64,000 bases of DNA from Paraspadella gotoi (taxonomy: Eukaryota; Chaetognatha): NCBI GenBank assembly GCA_051294375.1, contig CM119263.1, positions 13,023,923 to 13,087,922 on the forward strand, read 5' to 3'. Each line of letters begins with the position of its first letter. Positions within the stretch are counted from its first letter, which is position 1. The notes beneath the pieces are model-generated. The model worked only from the letters and a program-made list of their open reading frames with translations, was not told the DNA's origin and ran no database searches. Position numbers and translations under genes: made by a program. Positions 1 to 13,188 of this stretch are shown piece by piece.

Positions 1-3000
1 TATTCTGCTGTTAGCTCTCTCTACTTCGTCTTACAAACTAATTATGTTGAACACGACCACTTCAACTTGAACACAGGAGATTCTAACTAAGCTGAGGCAC
101 CAGAACAAATTGGAACTAAACCTTAGTGACAATCGAAGTACAAGACTCAAGTCAGCTGGAAGGAAAATAGGCTAAGAGCTGTATATAACAGGCATCATTT
201 CACCTCAACGTCTTTCTTTTTTCTACGGATAATATAACAAGTCTTGGGCAAGTTAGCGTAATTATTATGTGCGATGAATTGTGAATATAGGAACTGATTT
301 TATGACGTTCAATCGAGGATATTACAATAAAAATATTCAATTTGGGGCGATAATTGAATATTTTGAAAAGAGTCAGAGAGACATCGGATGCCACACTGAC
401 ACAACACGCACTGAACAGACAGGTAGAAATTAGACATTTATAAAAGAAACGTTATTTGACTTTATGATTCAATCACAATTTAATAGAACTTTAATTTTTT
501 TTTATTTTAAATTTCTCAACTTCTCATAAAATGGCAAAACATAAAACAACAAATCGAATTTTTTATGCACTTGGCAAAAAGTATACTTATTAACGTTATA
601 AGAACTATGTAATTACCGTAACCAACAAACCACAGTCGATAATTACATTAAAATAAAACACTCTTTGTATTAAAAAAGGATTAACCAATAAAACGTAGAA
701 AACTTTCAACGATAAGTTATGATCCGCTAGAAGTCGTCATGTATTGCATTTTCTCGAACTTTTGAGCTTTTTGTTGTAACAGTTGGCTTTGATTGTGGCG
801 CTCAAACGCGTTCTGAGTACCATAAAGTTATGGAAACGTGCCAGTTTATCACGCATCGTAATGTGCATATATGAAAATGGCATACTTTCGGTTTGTTTTC
901 TAATTTAGAGCTATTTGAGTGGTGTTCAAAGAGACAACTGGAGAAATAGAGAGAGAATAGAGAGGAGAGAGAGAGATGTAGAAAGAATGAGCAGAGAAGA
1001 GTAGAGAGAGAAGAGAGAGAAGACGAGACAGACAGAGAGTTAAGAATGACAGAAGAGAGGATAGAGAGAGAATGACAGAGAGTATTCAAGAAGTATGTAT
1101 GAGTTACTTGACAGAAGTGAAATAGGGAGAACGCAGCTAGTTATGCTAGAAGAAAAAAGCAGGAGCATGATTATACCTAGAGAGAGAGGACGAGAGAGTA
1201 TGAGTGAGTAGACGAGATGAAGAACTCAAGAATGGTAAGTTAGAAATAAGTAATTGAAGAGTAGTAAGAAACTGAGTCAGACCAGATACGAACAGACAGA
1301 ACAGAGCAAAATTAAGCGAGATATGACATAAACGGTATTTCCCATATTCACAATAATTAAAACCCCGTCCGCACGCCGGTTACTTATTAGGAGGAAGAGA
1401 GGCTGAGGTGACATTCCTTCTCTTTCTATATGGTATCTTTTGCACTTTTCTTTTTTTTTTTTCTTTGGCAGGTTATCACGAAAACTTCAGACTCTGTTCG
1501 CCATAATCTGCTGTACCTTTTATTAACATTTTATCCCCTCCTACAGCTTAACATTTTTTAAAAACCTATCTGCGCTCAACATGATCTTTTTTGCTTTCTT
1601 TAGTGTAGTCCTCTATATTCGCGCGCGTTTCCGATTTAGCGAAAAAATTGAATTAGCATCATAACATCATAAACAAATATGATAACTGATAACTTTAAAA
1701 ATAAGAAATAATATATATAATCATGTAGTAATATAAATTCAACAATTCTTATTATAAGAAGGATATGACACAATGGAAAAAAATGGCGAAAATACAAAAC
1801 GTTGTAATATCTGAATGAGGTTTCTTGGCAAGTAAAAAAAAATTCAAACATTCTGTTACAATGTTTTCAAAAACCTTGAGTACTTTCTAATTGAATTTAT
1901 ATTTTTTGAAAACATTATAGTTTCATATGCTGATGAGAATCTTTAAAAAGATATCACACGTGAAGTCAACACAAATCTGATAATTTTTTATATATTTTTT
2001 TTGTGATATGACTGGGGAATACAACAGGGTGCTGAAAGCTATGAAATTTTTTAAAAAAGTTACTTATTCAATATATAATTTTATAACAATTGTATATATG
2101 TATTATATATATATATATATCAGAAAATAAATAGTACTAATAGTTAGTGTTATGTCTCCAAATAAGATAGAAAAAAAACCATCATTTAAAAATTTCCGAT
2201 CGGGAAGTGGGGTAACCTAAGGCTTCCATGGCATCCTCCACGCCGTTGTTCTCTCAAAATAATTTTTTTAATTAATACATTTGAAAGGGAAAAAAAGAAA
2301 ATTTGGAATTTCAAGGTTTGCAGAAAGGGTAACAGATAATCTGGACTTATTGACATATACCATGACTTTTAATATCTTGTGAATGGGGGCAGTAAAGAAA
2401 TCTAAAAAATTTCATCATTAATCAAGTCAATGAACCCTTTCTACAGGGCTATTACGAAGAATATTTTTGCCTAATTAAAAATGGATGATAAATATAAAAT
2501 TAACATTCCTTGCTATATTAAAAAAAAATATCAATTACAAATTAAACACATATGTTTGCATTTGTCAAAATAATGTTAACCAGCTATAATATTTTTTTAC
2601 AACTTTAATATGATAAACGCAGTGTGTCAGAGTTTTAGTTTGCAGTTAAAGATAATGGACAAAATGACATTTCTTTTTTCACGAAACGAGAGAGTAAATG
2701 TCAGACTGAGTTTATATAAAGGCTGAAACACATTTTTTATTTATAATCAATGTTATAATACAAACTATATTATTTTCAAGCTACAACATAAATTTTGCCT
2801 TGTTTTAATTTTTAGAAAAATATACAATTCACTCTCCCACAAAAAAAATAAACAAAAATGTAAATTCATCTTTCCCTTTATGGGTCAAATTAACAAAAGA
2901 AAAAGATAAAAATATTTCAATATGTCTTCCATGTGAAATTGATTTAAACAGCGGAATATAATACTGTTATCCCTTTTTAACTCTGATTTAAGACACAAAA

Positions 3001-4240
3001 GCTGTGTAAAGATTTATGGATTTAATTTAATAAAACTCTTTTAGAAACGGTGTCCACCATGATTAGGTGGCTTTAATTTGACTACCACAATCCCACCTTG
3101 GCTACCTCTTTTTTTTTAAAAGTTATTTTAAAAAACAATAAATTTTTTTAAAATTACGCAGTAACAAATCTTTGTTAATATAAAAATTTTTTGGCAAAGC
3201 GGAGTGAGTATCGTCACTTTATTCTCTGTTGGTACCGGATACTTAAATTTCACAAATTTTTCAAAACTTGAGAGAAATTTTTGATCCATTTAGAGACATA
3301 TCACTTTCAATGTACCCATCCGTATAATAATTTATTTTATTTTATTCCCCCAAAAAAAGCCTAATTAGAAAAGTTGAATTTTTTCAAATTGTTTGGAAAA
3401 AAACTTTACAAATCCGACCATGCTCATTGAGAAAATGGTTTTGGCATAGAAAACTTAAAATATCAAAAAAAAATAAAAAAATTCAGCCTCTAGAAAAATC
3501 GAAGGGCTAGAAGGCTGATTTTTTAGGAATTGGCAAAAATTTTTTTCGCTGACTCCTAATCCATTATTCCAAGTTTTGAAAATATTTTTTTTCTCAAAAA
3601 AAATCATACTCAACTCAATTTTTTTTATTAGTTAAAAAAAATGTTTTTATGATAGTTGTTTTTGTTTGGAAAGAATTGAAAAAAACAAGTAAAAAATATA
3701 AGTAATTTATAAGTTTCTTGAAAAATAACCTTTAAATATATAATAATTTAGAACACAAGGGGAGTAAGGCAGAGAAAACTTCCTATTCAATAAAAGAAAA
3801 TATGAAAAATGAATTTGTCATAAATGTTAATTAGATTAATTGGACTAATTACACAACCAAAATGAATTTCATGATAAATTGAAGGTATGATGGTAAAATA
3901 TTCATCCTTGGTCTCGTGTTAACTATTAGGGTTTACGTTAACAGTTTTGTTTTAATAATATTAATTTTTTTTTTGCCAATTTAATAAAAGCAATGGTCTA
4001 ATAAAACATTTTGTAAGCTGTTTTCAAGCTAATATTGCTTCATCTTTTTACTATTTGATTCTAAGTTAGCTTTTTGTTGATGGTCAAGGGTTATGGGTCA
4101 AATACAGATATGTCGAGTAGTGTATATCGCAACAAATATTACCAAAAAGTAGTGATCAAATGTAATTTGGCTCAGAAACGATTTTAACAGGGACAAAAAT
4201 CAGCAACAGACCGTTTCGCGCACGTTTAATTTTCATTGTG
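1..4240. other. AT-rich region without recognisable genes
   Basis: Long A/T runs and stop codons occur in all frames. A purine-rich GA stretch at about 940-1300 is degenerate microsatellite sequence. I see no reading frame with believable composition, no paired splice sites and no repeat family seen elsewhere in the window. Intergenic or intronic sequence is likely. Confidence 0.6.
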
Positions 4241-4450
4241 TAATATGGTCCAAGAGAACCTCTTTCTCTCTACTAGTATACTATTAGAGTGAAGATATTT
4301 CCCAGACGCCTAAGCAATGCTTTATCCGCCGATCCGAACAAGCAGTTATTTCGTAATATAGACGGGCGGGTTCGCCCGCACCAACTTTTGGCAACTTTCC
4401 TTCTTTCCTCTTTCATTTTATCTACATCGAAAAGAACTCGCCCTTCAGAT

Positions 4451-4475
4451 NNNNNNNNNNNNNNNNNNNNNNNNN
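4451..4475. other. Assembly gap (25 N)
   Basis: A run of 25 N followed by a poly-T stretch. The fixed small size suggests a placeholder gap. Confidence 0.95.
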
Positions 4476-4774
4476 TTTTTTTTTTTTTTTTTTTTTTGAC
4501 GAGAAACGCATAAATCATCGTCTGAAATATTTCACGTCGTCGGCCTTGGCTGGCATCGTCATCGCAGCTGCTGATGCCGTTTAAAATTATATCATTTTTT
4601 TTCCTTTTTAGCGATTTCTATTACTTTTAACTCGCAAAATGCATGAAAAAAACAAAAAGGCTGTGAGGATTATTTTCTCATTGTCATCTTGTTACTAAAA
4701 AAAAATCAGGTTCTTATCTTGAAAAATAACATTTAAGTAAAGTCTCTAAGTCTCTCTCTCTCTCTCTCTCTCTC

Positions 4775-5154
4775 NNNNNNNNNNNNNNNNNNNNNNNNNN
4801 NNNNNNNNNNNNNNNNNNNNNNNNNNNNNNNNNNNNNNNNNNNNNNNNNNNNNNNNNNNNNNNNNNNNNNNNNNNNNNNNNNNNNNNNNNNNNNNNNNNN
4901 NNNNNNNNNNNNNNNNNNNNNNNNNNNNNNNNNNNNNNNNNNNNNNNNNNNNNNNNNNNNNNNNNNNNNNNNNNNNNNNNNNNNNNNNNNNNNNNNNNNN
5001 NNNNNNNNNNNNNNNNNNNNNNNNNNNNNNNNNNNNNNNNNNNNNNNNNNNNNNNNNNNNNNNNNNNNNNNNNNNNNNNNNNNNNNNNNNNNNNNNNNNN
5101 NNNNNNNNNNNNNNNNNNNNNNNNNNNNNNNNNNNNNNNNNNNNNNNNNNNNNN
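4775..5154. other. Assembly gap (380 N)
   Basis: A run of 380 N that starts directly inside a (CT)n microsatellite (about 4750-4774), which probably caused the break. Confidence 0.95.
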
Positions 5155-5409
5155 AAAAAAAAGAGGCTTTTATTCATTCGAAAGAACAGGTGACGTTGTT
5201 TTAAAAGCATTTCGCGATAAAGGCAAAAATAACTCATTTTCTACGTTTATCATCCGACGGGTTTTTAGAGTTTCACCCCCCCCCCAATCCTTTTTGTTGT
5301 TGCTTATTCCTTCTCCTCTCGTGTTTGTCAACTCTTTTTCTTGTTAGTTGTTACACACCGGGTTGTTGCTGCCTCAGCGGTTTCACTTGTTTTTCCTTTT
5401 TTTTTTAAT

Positions 5410-5699
5410 NNNNNNNNNNNNNNNNNNNNNNNNNNNNNNNNNNNNNNNNNNNNNNNNNNNNNNNNNNNNNNNNNNNNNNNNNNNNNNNNNNNNNNNNNNN
5501 NNNNNNNNNNNNNNNNNNNNNNNNNNNNNNNNNNNNNNNNNNNNNNNNNNNNNNNNNNNNNNNNNNNNNNNNNNNNNNNNNNNNNNNNNNNNNNNNNNNN
5601 NNNNNNNNNNNNNNNNNNNNNNNNNNNNNNNNNNNNNNNNNNNNNNNNNNNNNNNNNNNNNNNNNNNNNNNNNNNNNNNNNNNNNNNNNNNNNNNNNNN
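5410..5699. other. Assembly gap (290 N)
   Basis: A run of 290 N beginning after a poly-T run. Confidence 0.95.
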
Positions 5700-5723
5700 C
5701 GTGTGGCTGCATTTTGTAATTTC

Positions 5724-5954
5724 GAATCGAAGAAAACAAGAGACGACGCGAGAATAAATGAATTAAAAACATTTTAAACCAAACAGTTTAAAATATAAAA
5801 ACAAAAGTGATGAGAAAAAAAAAAGGCAAATATCGTCCGATATTTTTCGTCTTGGACTTAATGGATTAATTGGGGTTTTTCGAGTTGCGGTTTGAGATGA
5901 AGATAGAAATTCAGAAGAAAATTTAACTTGGCTCTATAGTCACTTTTTTCATTG
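5724..5954. repeat. First copy of a 231 bp block repeated across a gap
   Basis: This block is nearly identical to 5965-6195, from gaatcgaagaaaac to cattg. The two copies are separated only by 10 N. They differ by a few substitutions and one A-run change. This is the pattern of two contig ends that overlap but were not merged, so the duplication is probably artificial. Confidence 0.85.
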
Positions 5955-5964
5955 NNNNNNNNNN
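5955..5964. other. Assembly gap (10 N)
   Basis: Ten N between two copies of the same 231 bp block. The true distance is probably negative, meaning the contig ends overlap. Confidence 0.95.
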
Positions 5965-6195
5965 GAATCGAAGAAAACAACAGACGACGCTAGAATAAAT
6001 GAATTAAAAACATTTTAAACCAAACAGTTTAAAATATAAAAACAAAAGTGATGAGAAAAAAAAGAGGCAAATATCGTCCGATATTTTTCGTCTTGGACTT
6101 AATGGATTAATTGGGCTTTTTCGAGTTGCGGTTTGAGGTGAAGATAGAAATTCAGAAGAAAATTTAACTTGGCTCTATCGTCACTTTTTTCATTG
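5965..6195. repeat. Second copy of the 231 bp block
   Basis: Near-identical to 5724-5954. It continues into unique sequence at 6196. Confidence 0.85.
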
Positions 6196-6210
6196 GGAAA
6201 TTCTTCCACA

Positions 6211-6233
6211 TAAAAAAGTCACTGCGGCGCAAC
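6211..6233 (+). mobile_element. Solitary right end of a GTTGCGCCGC-type element
   Basis: The sequence aaaaaagtcactgcggcgcaac matches the last 20 or so bases of the 5.9 kb element (which ends at 21906) and of the miniature element ending at 62168. No matching left end is visible upstream before the gaps, so this is either a truncated copy or one whose left end lies in the missing sequence. Confidence 0.55.
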
Positions 6234-6389
6234 GCCGTGAGCTTGCCGGCAAACCTTGAACGTATGGATAAGACTTAAGGTCTCATTGGCCTTTGGCTAA
6301 TATTTATTAAAACTCAAAAAGACGAACGATCGATACTGAGCCAGTAGTCGAAGACCGAAAAAAGGAATAAGAAAAAAGAAACCTCTTTC

Positions 6390-6481
<92 letters not shown>
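6390..6481. repeat. (CT)n microsatellite
   Basis: About 90 bp of almost pure CT. On the minus strand it would encode Arg-Glu repeats, which are not genuine protein. Confidence 0.95.
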
Positions 6482-6485
<4 letters not shown>

Positions 6486-7388
6486 CGGCGCTCGCGCCAA
6501 ACGATTCCCAAAGTCTTCGATTTTTCCACCCAGGGACTCGGGGGTCCCTCGATCTTCGCGGTCTTCACGGTATTTACGGCCTTTACTGTATTTACTGCCT
6601 CCCTTCTCCTCGGCTACATTCGGGGTCATTTTTCAAATCTGAAGGAGAGCAGCGCCGCCTAGACCTTGGAAAGGAGAATCCACGGCGTGGCGTTTCGGGC
6701 GCCGACGGTGAATCGTGTCTGCGCTGAATAAACTCCTTGGTTACGTCGGAGATTCTGTTTTTTTTTTTGTTTTTTTTTATTCTGTTTTGGAGCACATAAA
6801 CGTGAAGGTGAGCTTTAGTACTCGAGCTGCAACACTGCCATCCAAATTTCCAGCGTCATTTTTGGCTATGACCTACTTTCAATCGGGGCCTCTGACAGGA
6901 TGAAGCCACAACTGCCTAACGCTAAAAAGATAGTCAAACTGACAAAAACTTTTTCAAAGCCACGATTTTCGTGTAAATCGCAAGGTACTTGACTCATTAG
7001 TAAATACATCTTTGTTCCAACTGCAATTTGGCAAGCCAACTAGCTAAAAAATAAATTTTCTCGAAGCTCGATTTTTACGAGAGCGCGTGGTCTCGCGGTC
7101 AGTATCCGCGGTCAGAGCGATGGTTCGCTTCGGCATTTAGTTGCGACGCCATCGCTGCCGCTGCCGCTGCCGCCAGCCGCCGCCAGCCGTCGCCAGCCGC
7201 CGCCAGCCACTGTCGATTCCCTCTCCTAATTGTAAGGCTCAACGCAATTTCTGCCGACCGTCCGGCAGCCATCGCCGGTTTACGAGTCCGCCAACGCCGG
7301 AAAAGACGTCTTGGCAGACGGAGAGCGCCAAAATTGAGAAACCTTTGGAAACCGGCGCAACTCAATCAAAGTCAAGGGTTTTCGGGTC

Positions 7389-9464
7389 ATGGAAATGGCG
7401 AGGTTCATTTTGGGAAGTGAGAGACGCACGTCGTTGATTTAGAATGTGACTAAGGGCCTTTTTTCTTTTTTGATTGAGAAGAAGGTAAAATATAGAAATA
7501 GTATAAGTATATAGTATGTATCTGCTCTCTCTCTCTCTCATCGTCGTCTCGTCTGCCCTCTGTCTCTTTCTCTCTCCCTCTTTCACCTTCTCTCAAAAAA
7601 CTCACCTTTAGCCCGGTTTTCTTCGACCTCGTCACGATTTGACCTCTCTGACCAGGAAGAAGGTAACTCGGAACTATTTCAAAATGGTTTTTATAGTCAA
7701 TTCTCATTCAGCTCATCGTTAAAAATGATTGCTGACGAACTTTTTTCCGAAGAAAACAGTTTTTTTTTCTAATGAGGGGAAAAGAAATTCGAGGAAAAAG
7801 CAATCGTAAAGGTTGTGCTTCGTTTATTGCGATAGAAGTAAAATTTATTCCCCCGTTTATTCTAAATCCTACTATGCTACATAGAGGATAATCAAATCAT
7901 AATGCCTAGATTTGCTATCCTTATTGCTTAATATTGCTTATAGACTCGTGAATGTTCGTCTAGTTTTTCGCTTGTGAATTTTCGGCCAACCGATTCCATC
8001 TCCTCATTTCAGGGCATCTAAGGCATTTTTCCCGGCGCCCAGCTCCAACAGAGGATTTCCAGTTGAGCCACATCGTGCCTCCCAAGCCTTTCAAGGCCGA
8101 CCCGATCACAAGACGAGTTTCCGGCGTAAGCTCCTTCGCCCGATTTATTCTCTCCCTAAGTCGGTTCGAGTCTCGCGCTCGAATGGCGGCCCAAGCGAAA
8201 CGACCCGACTTAATAATACAACATTTGACCGACTTTCCCCTTTTTTTTATGAGACTCGTTTCATATCGGTTCCCTCGCCTCCTTTTCCTCCTTTTACTCC
8301 GATTGCTTCCCCCCCCCAATTCCTCCGCGCGGAGACCGCAGCGCCCTCGTCGGACGGCGGACTAATCAATTTTCATTCTCCACTTTGTCGGCGGCAGTAC
8401 GAAGTCGAGGCTCCGCTCGAAAGTACAAAAAAAAATTTACATCCGTACAGTTTCGTTTTATGTTTGTGATGAGTCAGGATTGAAGGCTTGAGGGAGAGGG
8501 AGAGGGAGAGAGAGAGAGAGAGTGAGAGAGACGTTTAATCTTGGCTGCCAGTACAAGCTTTTCTCACACAAAGCAGTTTACATTCAAATGCGAGATTTAT
8601 ATTTTTTTTTCATGTGAGTCTTTCGACTCATGAAAGACTCGGATTTTTCTGATCATCTCAAGACAGTTCTCTCATTTCGAGCTTAAAGAGGCGCCTTAGA
8701 CGCTCGGGTGCGATTATATAAGCTCGACCCGAGGTTTTTTTTTTAAATTCCGGATCGAATGTAGGCGGTCAGCCAAGCGGCCATGCCGTGCGTGGGATAC
8801 ATAGGGGTCAAGACAAATCGGGGCTACGTCGTTCTCGGCAATGGACCCCCTCAAGAAAAGTAAACGCAAAGGAATTAGCTTCTACTCTTTATGGCTTGAT
8901 TGATAAACATATAATTTCGAACCTCAACGACGCCATTTTTAAGGTGCGGCCGAAGTTACTCTGGTTTCTCAATCAGCCCAAAGGAGAAACAAGATCTCGT
9001 CAGGTCGTTCGGAAACGGATATCCTTATCCCGGAGTTTTTCCCGACGTGAGCGTTCCGATTTGAATCGATAATTAATTAATAATTTTTGTCGATTAATTA
9101 GATCTTCGATTCGTGCAATCATTCTTTGCTTGTTAAAGCTTTTAATCGCTTTATTATTTTTTTTTTTTTTATTTTGATCAGTCTGAAATGCTGAAGAAAG
9201 AGAAACCACCGGCACCACCCCTCCACGACATTCTGTGGCTACCAAAGGTGTCTACAACTATTTATCTTTAATCGATGATTGCGATTGATTAACGAGAAAG
9301 TCGTCCTCACGATCAAAGTTTTCGGTCATTGTTTTAAATGTTTTGTTTTTTTCAAATTTCCTTTTCAGGCGGGCATGGAGCCGTCTAAATTTTTTCACAA
9401 GCACAAGGACTACACCCAGTTTCAGTCGCTCTACATTCAAGGAACGCACATCGACAAGGAGTGA
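7389..9464 (+). CDS. Six-exon gene, 166-residue protein of unknown function, possibly mitochondrial
   Basis: Exons fit at 7389-7416, 8013-8125, 8765-8859, 8944-9046, 9182-9247 and 9369-9464 (TGA). Every junction has GT/AG borders and the phases match (1, 0, 2, 0, 0), leaving one open frame of 166 codons. The start MEMARFILG is followed after splicing by RHLRHFSRRPAP, an arginine-rich stretch lacking acidic residues after E2, as in mitochondrial presequences. Later segments include QLSHIVPPKPFKADP, VGYIGVKTNRGYVVLGNG, YSGFSISPKEKQDL, KPPAPPLHDILWLPK and the C terminus IQGTHIDKE. The exon 2, 4 and 6 acceptors have clear pyrimidine tracts. The exon 3 acceptor (gaatgtag) is weak, so a downstream start at Met 8783 (113 residues) is an alternative. 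I do not recognise the family. Unlike the 24-53 kb region it shows no frameshift, so base accuracy here seems good. The gene model is well supported; the mitochondrial location is inference. Confidence 0.68.
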
Positions 9465-11200
9465 AAAATCGGTTTTGGTCGAATATAAAATATTCACGCA
9501 ATCGCTTCACGCGAAAACTCGATCTTTTCTCGAGGATTGGAGAGCGCTACTCTACCCTCCCCCCTCTCAGTCCGAGCCTTTCGCAGAAAAACACTCGTTT
9601 CTCTTTTTTCTCTCGCGTCGCCCTTCATTTCTTTTTTTTTTTCCTTTCAACTCGACGAGGATAAAGTCGGGCTTCACTTGCGGTTGCGTTTGCTCGCAAT
9701 CGCTCGAGCGTCGTACTATGCAAATGGCGAAGGAGAAAATTTTTTCTCGGGGAATCCTCGGCCTGGCGAGAAGGACAACGAAAAGGCGAGGGTCATCAAC
9801 GCTATTGTCCAAAGCCGCAGAAAGCCGAGGCACGCCCTCTTTTCCTCGCGTTTCTTTGTCAGCGTCACCTCTGAGATTCCGATTTTCTTTCTCCTCTCTT
9901 TTTATTTTTCTTCTCTCTTTTGAATCTGTTGTTCTGTTGTTTTTTTTTTTTCTCCCTCTTATGTTTATCTTTTCCCGGTAGAACTGTTTCTTTGTAACAG
10001 ATGCTGGAAAACATCTCTATAAATTATAGTATAATGAAAGTTCGACGAGAAAATGGCAAGACTATAATCTCGATAGTGATTCCCATAAAGAAAAAAAAAT
10101 ATTTTATCGGTCGGAATTTTAAAGACATAAAGGATAATGTTTTAACCTCCTGATTGATTTCAAGTTGACTTTTACAATTAGTATTTCTCAAAAAGGTAGG
10201 TAGAGAGAGGAAGGAGAAGAGCGGTTTCAAAAAGAAAAAAAATGTCTAAAATGTTTTGGCGAGTGAGAGGAATCCAGAGAGCGTTTAGTGGAATGAGGAA
10301 ATTCTAGAGAGCGTTTCGGCGAAGGAAATAGTCCGAGAGAAAATATGTCGAAGAGTAAATCGGTTGCGTATGCAAATGACGTGGAGAAAAAGGAGAGAAA
10401 CATGTCCTTATATCCTCCACCAGTTATCTCCTCAGTCCCGGGCTCATCTTCTCGACCAACGATTCTTGCCTTTCCGCCAAGTCCTCTCACGATCTCGTTC
10501 CTTTGTGAAACTCGACATTGTCTTTGGACGAGTGGTTTATTTTGTTGCAATAGTGAATAACTAATGACTAACTAACTAATCTCCCGACTGTCCTCCTTAT
10601 TTTCTTTCCCTTTAACCGCGAAGTTCCGAAACAAGGAAGTCGAAATTCTATTCCCTTCGATCGTCATCTCAGCTTCGCTAATCGTCTCTACTACTCGACG
10701 CTCCCTATTTCCTTTCCCTCTATTTCTCATCTCTTAAAGTTAAACCCGAAATTCTCCATTCACGAACCTCATCTTCTCAGCTCTCAGTATGAACCCCGTG
10801 ATTCCCGAACCACTCAACCCCGAAATCTTCTCATCGACACCGAAACAAACTTTGACCCCGAATACATCATAATCGTCGTCGACGACATCAACGGCAGCAG
10901 CGGCGGCAGCGACAGCATCGTCAGTAGCAGCTTAAACTGCATCATCAACTAACGAAGGCACGCACCATGGATAATCAACTGCATAAGAGTCGTTGCACTC
11001 AAGTACGGGTAAAAAAAATTTAAGCTGCGGAGGGGATATTTCGTGCGGTGGACGAATTAAAAAAATAAAAAAAAAATAAAGGCTTTTACTGCAGTTCTTT
11101 TCTAAGCTCTGCAGCGTATATATTTGTATTTTATTTCCCTTCATGACGAAACGAATTTAGAAAGTGAGATCGTTTATAGCAATTGAATTATAATAGAATA
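9465..11200. other. 3' flank and intergenic sequence
   Basis: Pyrimidine-rich DNA follows the stop at 9464. A long overlapping open frame at 9343-9981 runs in the wrong frame through the last coding exon and then into T/C-rich sequence, so I treat it as a shadow. At about 10.25-10.33 kb short purine repeats (gagagcgttt) recur. I see no convincing gene. Confidence 0.45.
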
Positions 11201-11262
11201 TTTTCAATTAATATATTTTCTCAATATATGACATACAGCATTGTGTAGCGTTATTTTTTTTC

Positions 11263-11263
11263 G

Positions 11264-11326
<63 letters not shown>

Positions 11327-11333
11327 CTCTCTC
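11263..11333. repeat. (CT)n microsatellite
   Basis: About 60 bp of pure CT followed by broken CT. Confidence 0.95.
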
Positions 11334-12149
11334 CTTAAACATAAACTCCCTCTTTTCATTTTTCGTCTTTCCGTTCTCTCTCCGTTATGTTTAATTTTTT
11401 CAGTTTCTTTGCTAAACGACGAAAACCAAACAAGAACGAGTGAAAACAAAGAAAGAAAATGAAGGAAAAACAATGGAGAAGAGAATAGAACTCATAGTGG
11501 AGGGCGAAATAACGAATAGCAAATACAAACTTTTTTAAGAGTTTGACTATTGAGTGACGATCATAATTTCAAAATGATTTTTTTTAAGGAGAGAGAGAGA
11601 GTGAATCAGCGCCTGTCGATATAAACTGTTGAATCTAATCAAATTGAATCAAATTAAGTTAAAAAAATCAGCAGAATCGATGCAGATGCTCTACGTCGTT
11701 CATTTTTTCCCGCCATTTCAATCCGGAGTTTAATTTTATTATTTTATTTTCGGCAAAATGTCGAATTACCTTTTTCCGTTTAAAGTTTCCAGTCAACTAG
11801 GATTTCCTTAAGATCGGAAACTTTACACAGTACTCTTTACAATGGTTTTTTTCTACTCTATTTTCGTTGGCTAAAGAAATTAAATGTTAATTCAAAAATA
11901 AATCCCCGATCTTTTTTAAATATCGGTAAACATTTTGGCATGACGGATCAATCAGAACTGCAAGCACCGACACGGACAGACGGATCGATGGTGGCCGGAT
12001 CGTGGTCGCCGACGTCGAAAGAGACGAGAGGAAAACGAGACCGATTTGTCAGTCGTCGATTAAGACGAACTGTTTCTCACGTCGACGATGCTATGTTCAG
12101 AAAAGGGAAAAGGCGAGAAGGGACAGACTCAGAGATATAAAAAATAGAG

Positions 12150-12205
<56 letters not shown>

Positions 12206-12230
12206 GAGAGAGAAGAGAGAGAGAGAGATT
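12150..12230. repeat. (GA)n microsatellite
   Basis: Interrupted GA repeat of about 80 bp. Confidence 0.9.
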
Positions 12231-13093
12231 CCAAAAATAGTCGAGGACTGGATATCTCTAGAGGATTCAGCCAACGGGATGTGTGGGGCGCTGAGAGGGA
12301 GAACCGAGGACGAGGACGGGAAAGGGAGGAGAAATATGGAAAGCATTGGAAGAGGACGGAATATAAAGAGCAGAGGGGGAGGGAGAGGGGCCGGTTAAGA
12401 GAGGAAAGGAGAGACAGAGATGTTGAAAGGGGAAAAGATGGAAGAGTGAGTTAGTTGACTGGAAGGAAGTTGGGAAGGTGGAAAATGCAAGAAGTAAAAT
12501 GAGGATCGTTGAGAGGAGAGCGGATGGGAAAAATAGGGCCAGTTGATACTGGACGGAATATTATTTTGAACTCGAAGATGCTTGGAATGTTTCGCTCAAT
12601 TTGAAAAGGCAATAGGACTGGCAGTCGCGGCAAATATAATGAGGAATGAAAAGTCGGGACAATCTTTTTGGAATAACATTCGGACAATAGATCTGGGGGG
12701 AAACAATACTGGGAAAGAGAAGCGGGACAATCGAAGCACAATTAGAGCGGACTATGCGTTCACTGGGGAATTGGAGGGACACTGGTTGAGCGCGGGAGCG
12801 GGCAAGGGGGAACCCGCTGACAAAAGGAATCTAATCCAGACTCCAACTTCGAAATCAAATCATTCCAAGCGAGCGAGGAGAGAAGATTGAGAGGAGAGGA
12901 AGAGAGACCTGGTGAGATCGAGAGACCGAGAGAGAGAGAGATGAGAGAGAGAAGAGAGATGAGACAAGGAGAAGAGAGAGAGAGACATATAAGAATGACG
13001 AATGTTGGAAACCAAATGAAATTGATATTTTTTACATCCTAATTCAGATTTCTCCAGGCTCCTTGATGAGAAAAGCCTGCATATTAAACTTTT

Positions 13094-13119
13094 TTCTCTC
13101 TCTCTCTCTCCTCTCTTCT

Positions 13120-13168
<49 letters not shown>

Positions 13169-13188
13169 CTCTCTCTCTCTCTTTCCCT
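13094..13188. repeat. (CT)n microsatellite
   Basis: Interrupted CT repeat of about 95 bp. Confidence 0.9.

Noticed and set aside
4746-5757. Open frames running through N gaps
   Set aside because: Most codons are unknown bases; the ends are microsatellite or poly-T.
8596-8645. agtctttcgactcatgaaagactc, checked as a hammerhead-like fold
   Set aside because: A simple small palindrome; the core CTGANGA and GAAA order is absent.
9343-9466. Alternative reading of the last exon of the 7.4 kb gene as an independent small protein starting at Met 9375
   Set aside because: The acceptor ttccttttcag and the phase match to the preceding exon make it a terminal exon instead.
9343-9981. 212-codon open frame on the plus strand
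   Set aside because: It overlaps the last coding exon (9369-9464) in a different frame and continues through T/C-rich 3' sequence. The composition is S, F and R from low-complexity DNA.
12002-12454. 150-codon Arg/Glu-rich frame
   Set aside because: Produced by a (GA)n microsatellite and purine-rich flanks.
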